A DNA stretch of 34,014 nt from CAZKUB01 sp964592335. GTDB taxonomy: Archaea > Thermoplasmatota > E2 > DHVEG-1. The position numbers and the translations under genes were made by a program. Positions 1 to 7,182 of the stretch are shown piece by piece. The notes beneath the pieces are model-generated. The model saw only the letters and a list, made by a program, of their open reading frames with translations. It was not told where the DNA came from and did no database searches. The number at the start of each line of letters is the position of its first letter. Within the stretch, counting starts at the first letter, position 1. The stretch is taken from NCBI GenBank assembly GCA_964592335.1, contig CAZQEU010000010.1, positions 1 through 34,014 of the forward strand. Reading direction: 5' to 3'.

Positions 1-150
1 CTAAACTATAATATTTTATAAAAATATCAAAATCAGCATTTTTCCATCAAAAATACATAAAAATCGCTTTTTTTAGAATTTTGTAGGAATTTCTAGATAT
101 GGGGCTTTATGTTGATATAAGTCGTTTACTATTTTAGAGGCGAAAAAAGA

Positions 151-1074
151 ATGAATGAAATTAACAACGTAAATGACGTTGTTTATTACAATTCAGAGTA
201 TCTCCAAAAAAGAATATTCAATTCTCTACTTTTTATTAAAGATGAGTTTATTTATGGGGGACATCTTCTTTCAATTGGTACATCTCTTATAGCACTTTCC
301 ACAATGATTTTGTTGAATATACTTATAAGATGGGAATTTTTACTCATAATCTATCTAGGAACTCAATGTATTTACAATTACGATCATTTTAAAGAATTTG
401 ATGTAAATAGTACAAACAATAGCAAAAGAACAAATCATCTTAAAAAATATCAATTTTTTATCCCATTCTTGCTTGTATTCTATGGTGTTGGCTACTTTTC
501 TCTTTTATTATATTATAGTAACATTGAGGCAATATTTTTTGGTACGGTTCTTCTTATCGGTGGTTTACTATACGCAGTAAAATTTAAAGATATTACAAAG
601 GAGGTAGTTGGATTTAAATCAATATATACAGCTTTATCCTGGGGTTTAATGGTATTATTTACTGCAATCTATTGCTCATATTCGGCAAATTCATTACTAT
701 TTGTAATTCTTTTATTTGTATTTCTAAGATGGTTTGTTAATACAAGTTTTTGTGATTTCAAAGATATTGAGACGGATAAAAAAGAAAATTTATTGACATT
801 GCCTATTTATTTTGGTAAAAGAAATTTTCTTATTTTTCTACATGTGCTCAATTCAATGGCTTTTATTCTTCTACTTGCCTCTATAATATTAGGAATTGCT
901 CCGTTATCTGCAATATCCTTATTTGTCTTTTTCATATATGGGGCATATTATATACAAAAAGCAAAAAAGCCTAAAACTGATTTAACTTCTCTTTCCAATA
1001 TTGTAGTCGATGGAGAATTTATCTTTTGGCCTATCTTTCTTGCACTTGGAAATCTCTTCATCAGCTTCATATAA
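151..1074 (+). CDS. UbiA-family membrane prenyltransferase, copy 1
   Basis: A 307-residue polytopic membrane protein of the UbiA superfamily, whose members transfer isoprenoid chains to an acceptor in the membrane. The clearest family signature is the second Asp-rich motif at residues 202-210 (DFKDIETDK), followed by LPIYFGKR as in typical UbiA enzymes. The first Asp-rich motif appears as YNYDHFKEFD at about residues 75-84, a variant of the usual NDxxD pattern. About eight hydrophobic segments are visible. The ATG at 151 follows AGAGG at 136-140. The next gene is a paralogue, and the pair is convergent with the V4R/KaiC-like genes. The acceptor (lipid, quinone-like or porphyrinoid) cannot be told from the sequence. 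Confidence 0.85.
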   Translation: MNEINNVNDVVYYNSEYLQKRIFNSLLFIKDEFIYGGHLLSIGTSLIALSTMILLNILIRWEFLLIIYLGTQCIYNYDHFKEFDVNSTNNSKRTNHLKKYQFFIPFLLVFYGVGYFSLLLYYSNIEAIFFGTVLLIGGLLYAVKFKDITKEVVGFKSIYTALSWGLMVLFTAIYCSYSANSLLFVILLFVFLRWFVNTSFCDFKDIETDKKENLLTLPIYFGKRNFLIFLHVLNSMAFILLLASIILGIAPLSAISLFVFFIYGAYYIQKAKKPKTDLTSLSNIVVDGEFIFWPIFLALGNLFISFI

Positions 1075-1116
1075 AATATCAGATAATTTATATAAATGTA
1101 AAATAATTAGGTTAAT

Positions 1117-1971
1117 GTGAAATATTCAAATTTTATTTGGAGTGAATTTGTATATGGGGGCCATTTGCTTTCATTAGGGTCATCTGCTATAGTTCTAATG
1201 TTGATGTTTATTTTTAATGTAAACATAAAATTTGAATTTTTATTTGTTGTATATTTAGGTACACAATGTATCTACGCGTATAATAGGTATAAAGAATTAG
1301 AATTTGATACAAGCACTAATTTACACCGGACAAATCATCTTAAAAATTATGATAAATCTCTTTACTTTATATCAATTTTTTATGGTTTGATTTATCTCGT
1401 GATACTATGTTATTTTGGTAATATAAAAAGTATATTATTTGGATTTTTTTTATTAATACTTGGCTTGTTTTTTACTTACAAAGGAAAGAATTTATCAAAG
1501 AAAATAATTGGATTCAAATCTATTTATACAGCAGTTTCTTGGAGTCTTTTAGTATTTTTTACGGTAATATATTTTTCAATCCCTTTTGAATTAATTACAT
1601 ATTTGCTTTTTACCTTTGTATTTTTGAGATGGATACTTAATACAAGCTTTTTTGATATAAAAGATATTGAAAGTGATAAAAAAAGAGAATTGAAAACTTT
1701 CCCTATCTATTTTGGAGAAGAAAAATTTTTAGATATATTGCAATTTTTAAATCTTTTATCGATTTTTCCAATACTGCTTGGTGTTATTATTAAAGAATTG
1801 CCAGTACATTCATTTCTACTAACGTTTTTGTTCTTTTATTCTTTTTACTATATTTACAAAGCAAGAAATAAAAAAACGAATGTGACAAATCTTTCTTATG
1901 TGTTGGTAGACAGTGAGTTTTATTATTGGCCATTTCTTCTTTTATTGGGTTTTGTATTAATGCAACTATAG
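1117..1971 (+). CDS. UbiA-family membrane prenyltransferase, copy 2 (tandem paralogue)
   Basis: A 284-residue polytopic membrane protein clearly paralogous to its upstream neighbour: both share an (E)F(I/V)YGGHLLS block near the N-terminus, YLGTQCIY, GFKSIYTA and the RTNHLK segment. The second Asp-rich motif is intact at residues 180-188 (DIKDIESDK). In the first motif the aspartate of copy 1 (YNYDHF) is replaced by asparagine (YAYNRY), which may change metal or diphosphate binding. The start is GTG at 1117, because the overlapping ATG at 1115 runs straight into TGA. The copy begins about 25 residues later than copy 1 relative to the shared block. The stop lies 14 bases from the convergent V4R gene. 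The substrate is unknown. Confidence 0.82.
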   Translation: MKYSNFIWSEFVYGGHLLSLGSSAIVLMLMFIFNVNIKFEFLFVVYLGTQCIYAYNRYKELEFDTSTNLHRTNHLKNYDKSLYFISIFYGLIYLVILCYFGNIKSILFGFFLLILGLFFTYKGKNLSKKIIGFKSIYTAVSWSLLVFFTVIYFSIPFELITYLLFTFVFLRWILNTSFFDIKDIESDKKRELKTFPIYFGEEKFLDILQFLNLLSIFPILLGVIIKELPVHSFLLTFLFFYSFYYIYKARNKKTNVTNLSYVLVDSEFYYWPFLLLLGFVLMQL

Positions 1972-1985
1972 TTTATTGGAATTTA

Positions 1986-3119
1986 TTATGGAGAAATTGT
2001 TAAAGTTAAATATTCGCCAATATCAACATCGTAATTGTTAAATTCAATTTTTTCTCCTTTTGAATCCGATGCAATACCTGACATTATTCCTCTAAAGATT
2101 GTATATTTAGATTCTTCTGAAAAAACTGTCCAAGGATAATATATTGAAGCAATAGTTGGTACACTCTTATCTAGAACGGTTATATCTCCAAATCCAAGTG
2201 CAGGATAATAATCAGAGATAAACTGTTCGTAATCTGTTTCACCATATGTTTTTCTAACATATTTCCCATATTCAAAACATATGTCAAAAAGGGTCTTTTC
2301 TCCATTAGGCAATTTCGAAAGCTCTTGTTCGATTAAATATAAAATATGTGATTCACAGTGAAAAAATCTAATATTTTTATATGTCAATTTTCCTTTTTTA
2401 TATTCAAAGAAGCCTGAGTCTAGAAGATTTTTTAGAGAATTATTCGAATAGGTTGCAGGGCGAATTTCATTCATTGTTTGATACGTCTCATTAAATGCTT
2501 GTCCGGGTAGGTCTCGTTCACAAAAAAAGTCACTAGTTCTTTCTTTTAATACATCTTCAGGTGCACATATTAAATGACAACTATTATCTCCTCTTCCCTG
2601 ACACTCTACTTGTGCACCCTCTACAGTTTTATCTTCGATAGCATATGCCCATATCCCGGAGATGCCTCCTTCAGTCATAATGTGTCCAAAACCATTGTGT
2701 CTACAAATAATATAATCTTTAAAATCAACTTCAAATTGTTTTTTATCGAGATTTATTTCATGCTTAGCTTGTTTTGAATAAGTTCCTTCAATATATCTTA
2801 CCAGATAGTACGCGAACTCTAAAAAATCTTTTTCAGAATAAGTATTTATTGTTGGAAAACTTGACAATGAAGAATAAATATAACCAAATTTTTTACCTGA
2901 TGAGTAAAGAGCTTTTTTCCCTTTTAATCCATATTCTTCAATTATTTTGTTTTCTATTAATTCAAATAAGTTTTCTGATAAAAAGGGATCTCTTAAGTAA
3001 GTGGTTTGGTTTTGTTCAGTAAATGTTGTAATAACAAACCCTGGTTGATCTATAATCTCTCTTCTTGGAACAATTACATTCTGTATAAACCAACTTACGA
3101 CTTTATCTTTAACAGGCAT
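1986..3119 (-). CDS. V4R (4-vinyl reductase) domain protein
   Basis: A soluble 377-residue protein. Residues about 60-190 look like a V4R small-molecule-binding domain, ending in the typical cysteine pattern (C173, C181 and C185 in ECQGRGDNSCHLIC). Residues about 225-377 repeat the same general layout (GFF/EYKKGKLTYKNIRFF, then LFDICFEYGKYVRKTYG) but lack the cysteines, so this is probably a degenerate second V4R-like unit. V4R domains occur in bacteriochlorophyll enzymes and in sensors such as archaeal MsvR. No DNA-binding domain is visible here. It is the second gene of a two-gene operon, 8 bases after the KaiC-like gene, with AAGGGG upstream of the ATG. The likely role is ligand or redox sensing in partnership with that ATPase. 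Confidence 0.78.
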   Translation of the reverse strand: MPVKDKVVSWFIQNVIVPRREIIDQPGFVITTFTEQNQTTYLRDPFLSENLFELIENKIIEEYGLKGKKALYSSGKKFGYIYSSLSSFPTINTYSEKDFLEFAYYLVRYIEGTYSKQAKHEINLDKKQFEVDFKDYIICRHNGFGHIMTEGGISGIWAYAIEDKTVEGAQVECQGRGDNSCHLICAPEDVLKERTSDFFCERDLPGQAFNETYQTMNEIRPATYSNNSLKNLLDSGFFEYKKGKLTYKNIRFFHCESHILYLIEQELSKLPNGEKTLFDICFEYGKYVRKTYGETDYEQFISDYYPALGFGDITVLDKSVPTIASIYYPWTVFSEESKYTIFRGIMSGIASDSKGEKIEFNNYDVDIGEYLTLTISP

Positions 3120-3127
3120 TAAACCCC

Positions 3128-3886
3128 TTATTCGGTTAGTAATATACCATTTTCTGTAAAATCAAATCTATGTGGTATCCCATCGATTTTTGTCTTTCTC
3201 AATTTCTTTACTTGAATTGTCCTATTCAGATTTTTCCCAACTGCAGTTGAGTTAAAAACGACTAATCCATCTGCTTTAAACTCACTGACATTGTCTACTG
3301 TTTCACCTGGAAGGCCTTCAATTTTTTGTGCAACACCCAGAGTTGTTATTCCATTTTGTTTGATAAAATCAATAAAATCTGTGATATTTGCTCTGCTTAT
3401 TTCGTTGAGGGCTCTTGTGTGAAGACCTCTATCTGCTCCATCTGCAATATTGTATCTTGAGAAAGGTGCATTTAGAATAGAGGTGATGCTATCAAATACA
3501 ATCCGGTCATATTTGGTATTTTTGATTAATTCTTTTATTTCATCAATTGCTTTTGTTTCGAAAAGCTGTTTTCCTACAAGTGATACAATATGAAGTTTAC
3601 CTTCGTTTTCCCAAGTATTAAAGTCCCAACCAAATTGTTTAGCCTGATCGGCTATTTCATCTGTAGTTTGTTCAGCAGATATAAATAAACACTTTTCGTT
3701 ATTTTTTATTCCTTTGGATATAAATTGACAACCAAATATTGTTTTTCCAGAACCAGCAGTTCCCGTTGCTACTACAAAGCTTCCTTTTGGAAAGCCACCT
3801 TCTATTATATTATCTAATTCATTAATTCCAGTTTTAATTCTACTGTTAGTGTTATATTCATTATTAGTTTGTATTAAATCTTCCAT
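3128..3886 (-). CDS. KaiC-like RecA-superfamily ATPase
   Basis: A 252-residue single-domain ATPase of the KaiC/GvpD/RAD55 group. The N-terminal GINELDNIIEGGFPKGS is the family signature, the Walker A motif is GTAGSGKT at residues 42-49, E72 lies in the position of the catalytic glutamate, and Walker B is YDRIVFDS at about 126-133. Single-domain archaeal KaiC-like proteins have been proposed to act as signalling hubs coupled to diverse sensor proteins. The downstream V4R protein, which is probably co-transcribed, would be such a sensor. The ATG at 3886 has AGGAGA ten bases upstream and a TATA-like box near 3942-3950. It is distinct from the true RadA at the right end of the window. Confidence 0.85.
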   Translation of the reverse strand: MEDLIQTNNEYNTNSRIKTGINELDNIIEGGFPKGSFVVATGTAGSGKTIFGCQFISKGIKNNEKCLFISAEQTTDEIADQAKQFGWDFNTWENEGKLHIVSLVGKQLFETKAIDEIKELIKNTKYDRIVFDSITSILNAPFSRYNIADGADRGLHTRALNEISRANITDFIDFIKQNGITTLGVAQKIEGLPGETVDNVSEFKADGLVVFNSTAVGKNLNRTIQVKKLRKTKIDGIPHRFDFTENGILLTE

Positions 3887-3941
3887 CCTCTCACTTTCTC
3901 CTTTAGATAAATGCTTATCAAATAGATTAATAGATTATTAA

Positions 3942-3950
3942 ATTATAAAG
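3942..3950 (-). promoter_or_regulatory. TATA-like promoter of the KaiC-like/V4R operon
   Basis: On the minus strand the sequence reads CTTTATAAT, about 58 bases upstream of the KaiC-like ATG. This predicts transcription from about 3920 and a leader of about 35 bases carrying AGGAGA. The call rests on pattern and spacing only. Confidence 0.4.
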
Positions 3951-4015
3951 ATTTCTAATATTTTATCTTTTAAAAAAAATTATTTTAACTCTGTTTTTAC
4001 TTATTTAAACCATAG

Positions 4016-4024
4016 TTTTTATAT
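4016..4024 (+). promoter_or_regulatory. TATA box of the glutaredoxin-like gene
   Basis: TTTTTATAT fits an archaeal TATA box and would place the start of transcription near 4045. This puts the dyad at 4066-4118 inside the roughly 100-base 5' leader. Confidence 0.4.
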
Positions 4025-4065
4025 CTTAATTGTTTCATTCCTTATGTCAACTAAATAAAAAAGAA

Positions 4066-4118
4066 GGGCAAGGTCAACGATGTTATACCTGGTATAATAT
4101 TCAGTTATGATCTAGCCC
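4066..4118 (+). promoter_or_regulatory. Long imperfect inverted repeat in the 5' leader
   Basis: The core TTATACC-T-GGTATAA (4083-4097) is a perfect 7-base dyad. Pairing continues outward through GATG/TATT (with two G-U pairs), AAC/GTT, AGGTC/GATCT and finally GGGC (4066-4069) with GCCC (4115-4118), interrupted only by two-base bulges and one mismatch. It is either an RNA stem-loop of about 22 pairs just ahead of the ribosome binding site at 4130-4137 or a regulator operator centred on the palindrome. Confidence 0.55.
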
Positions 4119-4143
4119 ATTAAAATATTGGAGGAGGAACATA

Positions 4144-4398
4144 TTGGCTGAAAAAATTTTATTCTCTTTAGAAAAATGCATGAAGTGTAACGAAACAAAG
4201 AAATTGATTACAGATGAAGATGATATACAAATTATTACATATCCTCATGATTTAAGTGATTGGTCTGAAGAACAAATAAACCAAGCAAAACAACATGATG
4301 TTTTTGAAGATTTGCAGCGTACGGCGCCTGTTATGTGGATTGATGGCGAAAAAATAATTGGTTACTTGAGAATACGTAAATGGATTCAAGATAATTAA
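4144..4398 (+). CDS. Glutaredoxin-like thioredoxin-fold protein
   Basis: An 84-residue cytoplasmic protein with a CxxC active site at C12-C15 (CMKC) after the first beta strand and a cis-proline in TAPVMWIDG at P62, the layout of a minimal glutaredoxin/thioredoxin fold. It ends in a helix (LRIRKWIQDN). The start is TTG at 4144, chosen because a very strong GGAGGAGG (4130-4137) lies six bases upstream and because the CxxC then sits at the usual distance from the N-terminus. It is convergent with a cysteine-rich regulator three bases beyond its stop and next to a thioredoxin operon. It probably acts as a thiol-disulfide oxidoreductase. The electron donor is unknown. Confidence 0.8.
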   Translation: MAEKILFSLEKCMKCNETKKLITDEDDIQIITYPHDLSDWSEEQINQAKQHDVFEDLQRTAPVMWIDGEKIIGYLRIRKWIQDN

Positions 4399-4401
4399 TC
4401 G

Positions 4402-4752
4402 TTATTTTTCTAAGTCTTTTATGGTGTCTTTCATTTTTTTATACCAATTATCGATACATCTATTTATTTTTTCTTTTGTTTCTTTTTTTGTAACTGGTGA
4501 ATAAACATGATAATATCCTCCTTTTTGAAGGGTTTTTGTTTTTTTACTACATAGACCACAGCATACAAGTCTTTGAAGGGATCTGTAAACTGTGCTTCTT
4601 TCTTTTTTTAAAATGTTTGCAAGTTCAGTTGCTTGCAGTTCTTTTTTTTCCTTTAGTTTTTTATATGTGGCTATATCAAGATCATTTAAATCAAAGATAC
4701 ATTTTATTACATCGTTGCAGCAGACACTATTGTTTAGGTTTATAAATTTCAT
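4402..4752 (-). CDS. Cysteine-rich winged-HTH transcriptional regulator (TrmB/MarR-like)
   Basis: A 116-residue DNA-binding protein. Residues about 38-68 form a helix-turn-helix (ATELANILKKERSTVYRSLQ), followed by a wing (KTKTLQKGGYYHVYSP) and a C-terminal helix. Seven cysteines at 11, 12, 18, 64, 65, 68 and 99 (CC..C, CCGLC, NRC) are unusual for so small a regulator and suggest a metal site or thiol switch. The frame is open to an ATG at 4815, but a TATA-like element at 4819-4825 would put transcription inside that extension, so the ATG at 4752 is preferred. It is divergent from the thioredoxin operon and convergent with the glutaredoxin-like gene. Control of these neighbours is an inference. 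Confidence 0.75.
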   Translation of the reverse strand: MKFINLNNSVCCNDVIKCIFDLNDLDIATYKKLKEKKELQATELANILKKERSTVYRSLQRLVCCGLCSKKTKTLQKGGYYHVYSPVTKKETKEKINRCIDNWYKKMKDTIKDLEK

Positions 4753-4818
4753 TTTTTTCTGTTTTTTTAATATGTTGTATCTATTATTTAACGGTTGTGC
4801 TAATATTCTACACAAACG

Positions 4819-4825
4819 TTATATA
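4819..4825. promoter_or_regulatory. Shared, near-palindromic TATA element between regulator and thioredoxin genes
   Basis: GTTATATAC reads as a TATA box on both strands. On the plus strand it lies 29 bases before the thioredoxin ATG at 4851, the spacing of a leaderless archaeal transcript. On the minus strand it would start transcription near 4795, ahead of the regulator ATG at 4752. Confidence 0.45.
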
Positions 4826-4850
4826 CTAGAGTAAGTATTAAGAGAAAACA

Positions 4851-5258
4851 ATGGATAACGAACTAGAAGACATAAAGAAAAAGAAAATGGAAGAATACAA
4901 AAATAAGTACATGAAAGGAGACAAAAATATGGAAAACATGCCAAATAAACCAATAGAAGTAACAGATGCTGATTTTGATAATGTAGTAAAAAAATATGAT
5001 ATGATCATAGTGGATTGTTGGGCACCATGGTGTGGACCATGTCGTATGGTAGGCCCAGTAATAGATGAGCTTGCAAAAGAAATGCAGGGGGAAATCGTTT
5101 TTGGAAAACTAAATGTTGATGAAAATCCAAACACCTCATCCAATCATGGCATAATGAGCATACCAACATTATTGGTATTTAAAAAAGGCCAACTTATAGA
5201 CCAGTTAGTAGGCGCTCATCCAAAAGAAATACTCAAGAAAAAAATTGAGTCATACTAA
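4851..5258 (+). CDS. Thioredoxin with charged N-terminal extension
   Basis: A 135-residue cytoplasmic thioredoxin. The active site is WCGPC at residues 60-64 in the canonical DCWAPWCGPCRM context, and the cis-proline is P105 (MSIPT). Residues 1-30 form a lysine/glutamate-rich helical extension (starting MDNELEDIKKKK) that standard thioredoxins lack but that I recall from other euryarchaeal thioredoxins. Two starts are plausible. The ATG at 4851 sits 29 bases after a TATA box (leaderless), while the ATG at 4929 is preceded by AAGGAG eight bases upstream and would give a 109-residue classical thioredoxin. It heads the five-gene redox operon. Confidence 0.92.
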   Translation: MDNELEDIKKKKMEEYKNKYMKGDKNMENMPNKPIEVTDADFDNVVKKYDMIIVDCWAPWCGPCRMVGPVIDELAKEMQGEIVFGKLNVDENPNTSSNHGIMSIPTLLVFKKGQLIDQLVGAHPKEILKKKIESY

Positions 5259-5291
5259 TAACTTAATATTATCTATTTGGAGTAAACTGCT

Positions 5292-5804
5292 ATGAAAATT
5301 AAAGATATCTTGGTTTTCTCTCTAATTTTAATCTTGATATCTTTTTTTGCAGGTTGTACTGAAACAAAACAATGGGGAGATGCCCCTGATTTCTCCTTAA
5401 AAACCTTAGAAGGAGAAAACATTAAACTATCTGATTTTTTAGGAGAGATCATAATTATTGATTTAATGGGAGTTGATTGCCAGTTTTGTGTTTATATGAT
5501 GCCTGTTTTAAAATATATATCTGAAAACTATACTGATGTAGTTATCATATCAGTAGATGTATATCAATATGAAACAGAGGAATATCTCCAATCATTTATA
5601 GATGCGTTTAAACAACAATTAGATATGGAACTTGACTGGATTTTTGGTATGGATTCAAATGGAGATATTTCACAAGATTATCTAAAACCAAATGAAGGTG
5701 TTCCTAAACTTATATTAATCGATCAAAATGGAAATATTTATCATGAGTTTGGAGGTTATACAGAATACAACAAAATTAAAAACAAATTAGATGAAATTGT
5801 TTAA
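5292..5804 (+). CDS. TlpA-like thiol-disulfide lipoprotein
   Basis: A 170-residue exported redox protein. The N-terminus is a signal peptide ending in a lipobox (FFAGC, modified Cys22), so it should be anchored outside the cytoplasmic membrane. The rest is a TlpA/ResA/redoxin-like fold: PDFSLKTLEG at residue 32, a CxxC at C63-C66 (CQFC) following IIIDLMGVD, and a cis-proline in GVPKLILID. It lacks the WC of typical TlpA active sites (VDCQFC instead). It lies 33 bases after the thioredoxin gene, with GGAG upstream of its ATG. The likely role is reducing, or delivering electrons to, extracytoplasmic thiols. Confidence 0.85.
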   Translation: MKIKDILVFSLILILISFFAGCTETKQWGDAPDFSLKTLEGENIKLSDFLGEIIIIDLMGVDCQFCVYMMPVLKYISENYTDVVIISVDVYQYETEEYLQSFIDAFKQQLDMELDWIFGMDSNGDISQDYLKPNEGVPKLILIDQNGNIYHEFGGYTEYNKIKNKLDEIV

Positions 5805-5821
5805 TTGAGGAGAAAAAAAAG

Positions 5822-6340
5822 ATGTATATAAAAAAAACTACAATGTTATTTGTAAACTTAATCATATTGGGCTTTTGTTTTTCAACGGTAACTGCTGAAT
5901 TATCGGTAGAAAATATTACCATTGATCCAAATGAACCAACTGAGTTTTCCGATGTAACAATTACATGTATAATAAATGATTTAGATGAAGAAGATGATGT
6001 TTATTTATGGTTAGAAGAATGTAATGAAAATATAGGGATTTGTGACCCGGAGACTATAAACATATCAATGTCAGAGACTTCGAATCAGAATGAATACAGT
6101 GCAACTGCAACATTAAAATTTGATGGTGCAACCTATTTTACCTATAGATTTATAGTAAATGATAACGGAGAATGGACTACTATAAAAGATGATGATAATT
6201 ATCATGTTGATTTATCTGAAAAATCTACAGACAATGGCACTAATGGAGGATCAGATAACAATGACTCACCTGGATTTGAAATAGCTATATTAATTGCAGC
6301 AATTTTTACAGTAATTATGATATATAAGAAAAAGAGATAG
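5822..6340 (+). CDS. Small exported protein with PGF-CTERM sorting signal
   Basis: A 172-residue surface protein. It has an N-terminal signal peptide (about residues 1-25), an Ig-like beta domain (about 27-132), a Ser/Thr/Asn/Gly-rich spacer and a C-terminal SPGF motif (149-152) followed by a hydrophobic helix and KKKR. That tripartite tail is the PGF-CTERM signal recognised by archaeosortase A. The mature part has three cysteines (49, 67 and 74), uncommon for archaeal surface domains and notable in an operon of thiol-redox genes. GAGGAG precedes the ATG, and the next gene starts two bases after its stop. It may be a substrate or partner of the redox proteins; its function is unknown. Confidence 0.8.
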   Translation: MYIKKTTMLFVNLIILGFCFSTVTAELSVENITIDPNEPTEFSDVTITCIINDLDEEDDVYLWLEECNENIGICDPETINISMSETSNQNEYSATATLKFDGATYFTYRFIVNDNGEWTTIKDDDNYHVDLSEKSTDNGTNGGSDNNDSPGFEIAILIAAIFTVIMIYKKKR

Positions 6341-6342
6341 AG

Positions 6343-7182
6343 ATGAAACTTCAAATTAAAAGATGGATTTCTCAAATACTTTTCTTTATCACCGCTAATC
6401 TTGGTGTTGTAGGTATAAAAACTGGTTTTTGTTTTCCATTTTTTTATTGTCATGCATGTCCTGCGAGTAGTGCTGCATGCCCGATACGATCTCTTGAAAT
6501 AAGTGTTAGTAATGCTTCTAAAAATATCGCATCGTTTAGTATTCAACTTTTAATGTATCCTCTTTTAATTCTTTTAACTGTGGGTCTTTTATCCGGTAGA
6601 GCAGTTTGCGGATGGGCTTGTCCCTTAGGTATGTTGCAAAGAGTAACTGCAAAATCTGCGCGTTATCTTAAAAAGAGGTTTCCAAAGTTAAAAAGCTTTG
6701 ATGGAAGCAAACCAGATAGAATGCTTCGATACGCAAAATATGTGGTTTTAATCTCTTTGGTTTTTATTATTCCTTTTTTAATTGGTTTTATGTTCACAGA
6801 TATTTGTCCTAACGGCCTTTTATTTGGAACAATTCCAGTTATGCTACTTAACCCTGGAAAATATGTCCCGGCCTCATATTTTTATCCAGCTCTTGTAATT
6901 TTCATATTATTCTTGATATTAATCTTTGTAATAGAACGTGGTTGGTGCCGTTATTTTTGTCCTGTAGGAGCATTGCTTGCACCATTTAACAAAGTAAGCT
7001 ACTTGTATGTAGATGTCAACAAAGATGAATGCATCAAGTGTAATGCATGCAGTAACGTGTGTCCCATGGCAATAGATGTCCCTGAGATGAACCGTGATCC
7101 TGAATGTATATACTGTGGAAAATGTGTTTCAGCATGTCCTAAAAACATAGTTAATTTCAGGAGGCTTGGAAAGAATGGATAA
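6343..7182 (+). CDS. NapH/MauN-like membrane 4Fe-4S protein
   Basis: A 279-residue integral membrane iron-sulfur protein with about four transmembrane segments. It carries the two family motifs CGWACP (89-94) and CRYFCP (202-207), then a cytoplasmic-type 2[4Fe-4S] ferredoxin domain with C230/233/236/240 and C255/258/261/265. Family members such as NapH, CcoG and NosR-like proteins move electrons through membranes. An extra N-terminal cysteine set (C30, C36, C39 and C46) is also present. It overlaps the membrane thioredoxin gene and follows the PGF-CTERM gene by two bases, so translational coupling is likely. I infer that it feeds electrons to the thioredoxin-like partners. No quinol or cytochrome partner is visible nearby. 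Confidence 0.88.
   Translation: MKLQIKRWISQILFFITANLGVVGIKTGFCFPFFYCHACPASSAACPIRSLEISVSNASKNIASFSIQLLMYPLLILLTVGLLSGRAVCGWACPLGMLQRVTAKSARYLKKRFPKLKSFDGSKPDRMLRYAKYVVLISLVFIIPFLIGFMFTDICPNGLLFGTIPVMLLNPGKYVPASYFYPALVIFILFLILIFVIERGWCRYFCPVGALLAPFNKVSYLYVDVNKDECIKCNACSNVCPMAIDVPEMNRDPECIYCGKCVSACPKNIVNFRRLGKNG

Noticed and set aside
99..137. Twelve-codon frame (MGLYVDISRLLF) upstream of the first UbiA gene as a leader peptide
   Set aside because: No codon bias toward a regulatory residue, no attenuator structure and only a weak AGGA upstream; chance is sufficient.
2574..3022. Plus-strand frames within the V4R gene
   Set aside because: Hydrophobic shadow frames with no start signals; the minus-strand gene has recognisable V4R cysteines and an operon partner.
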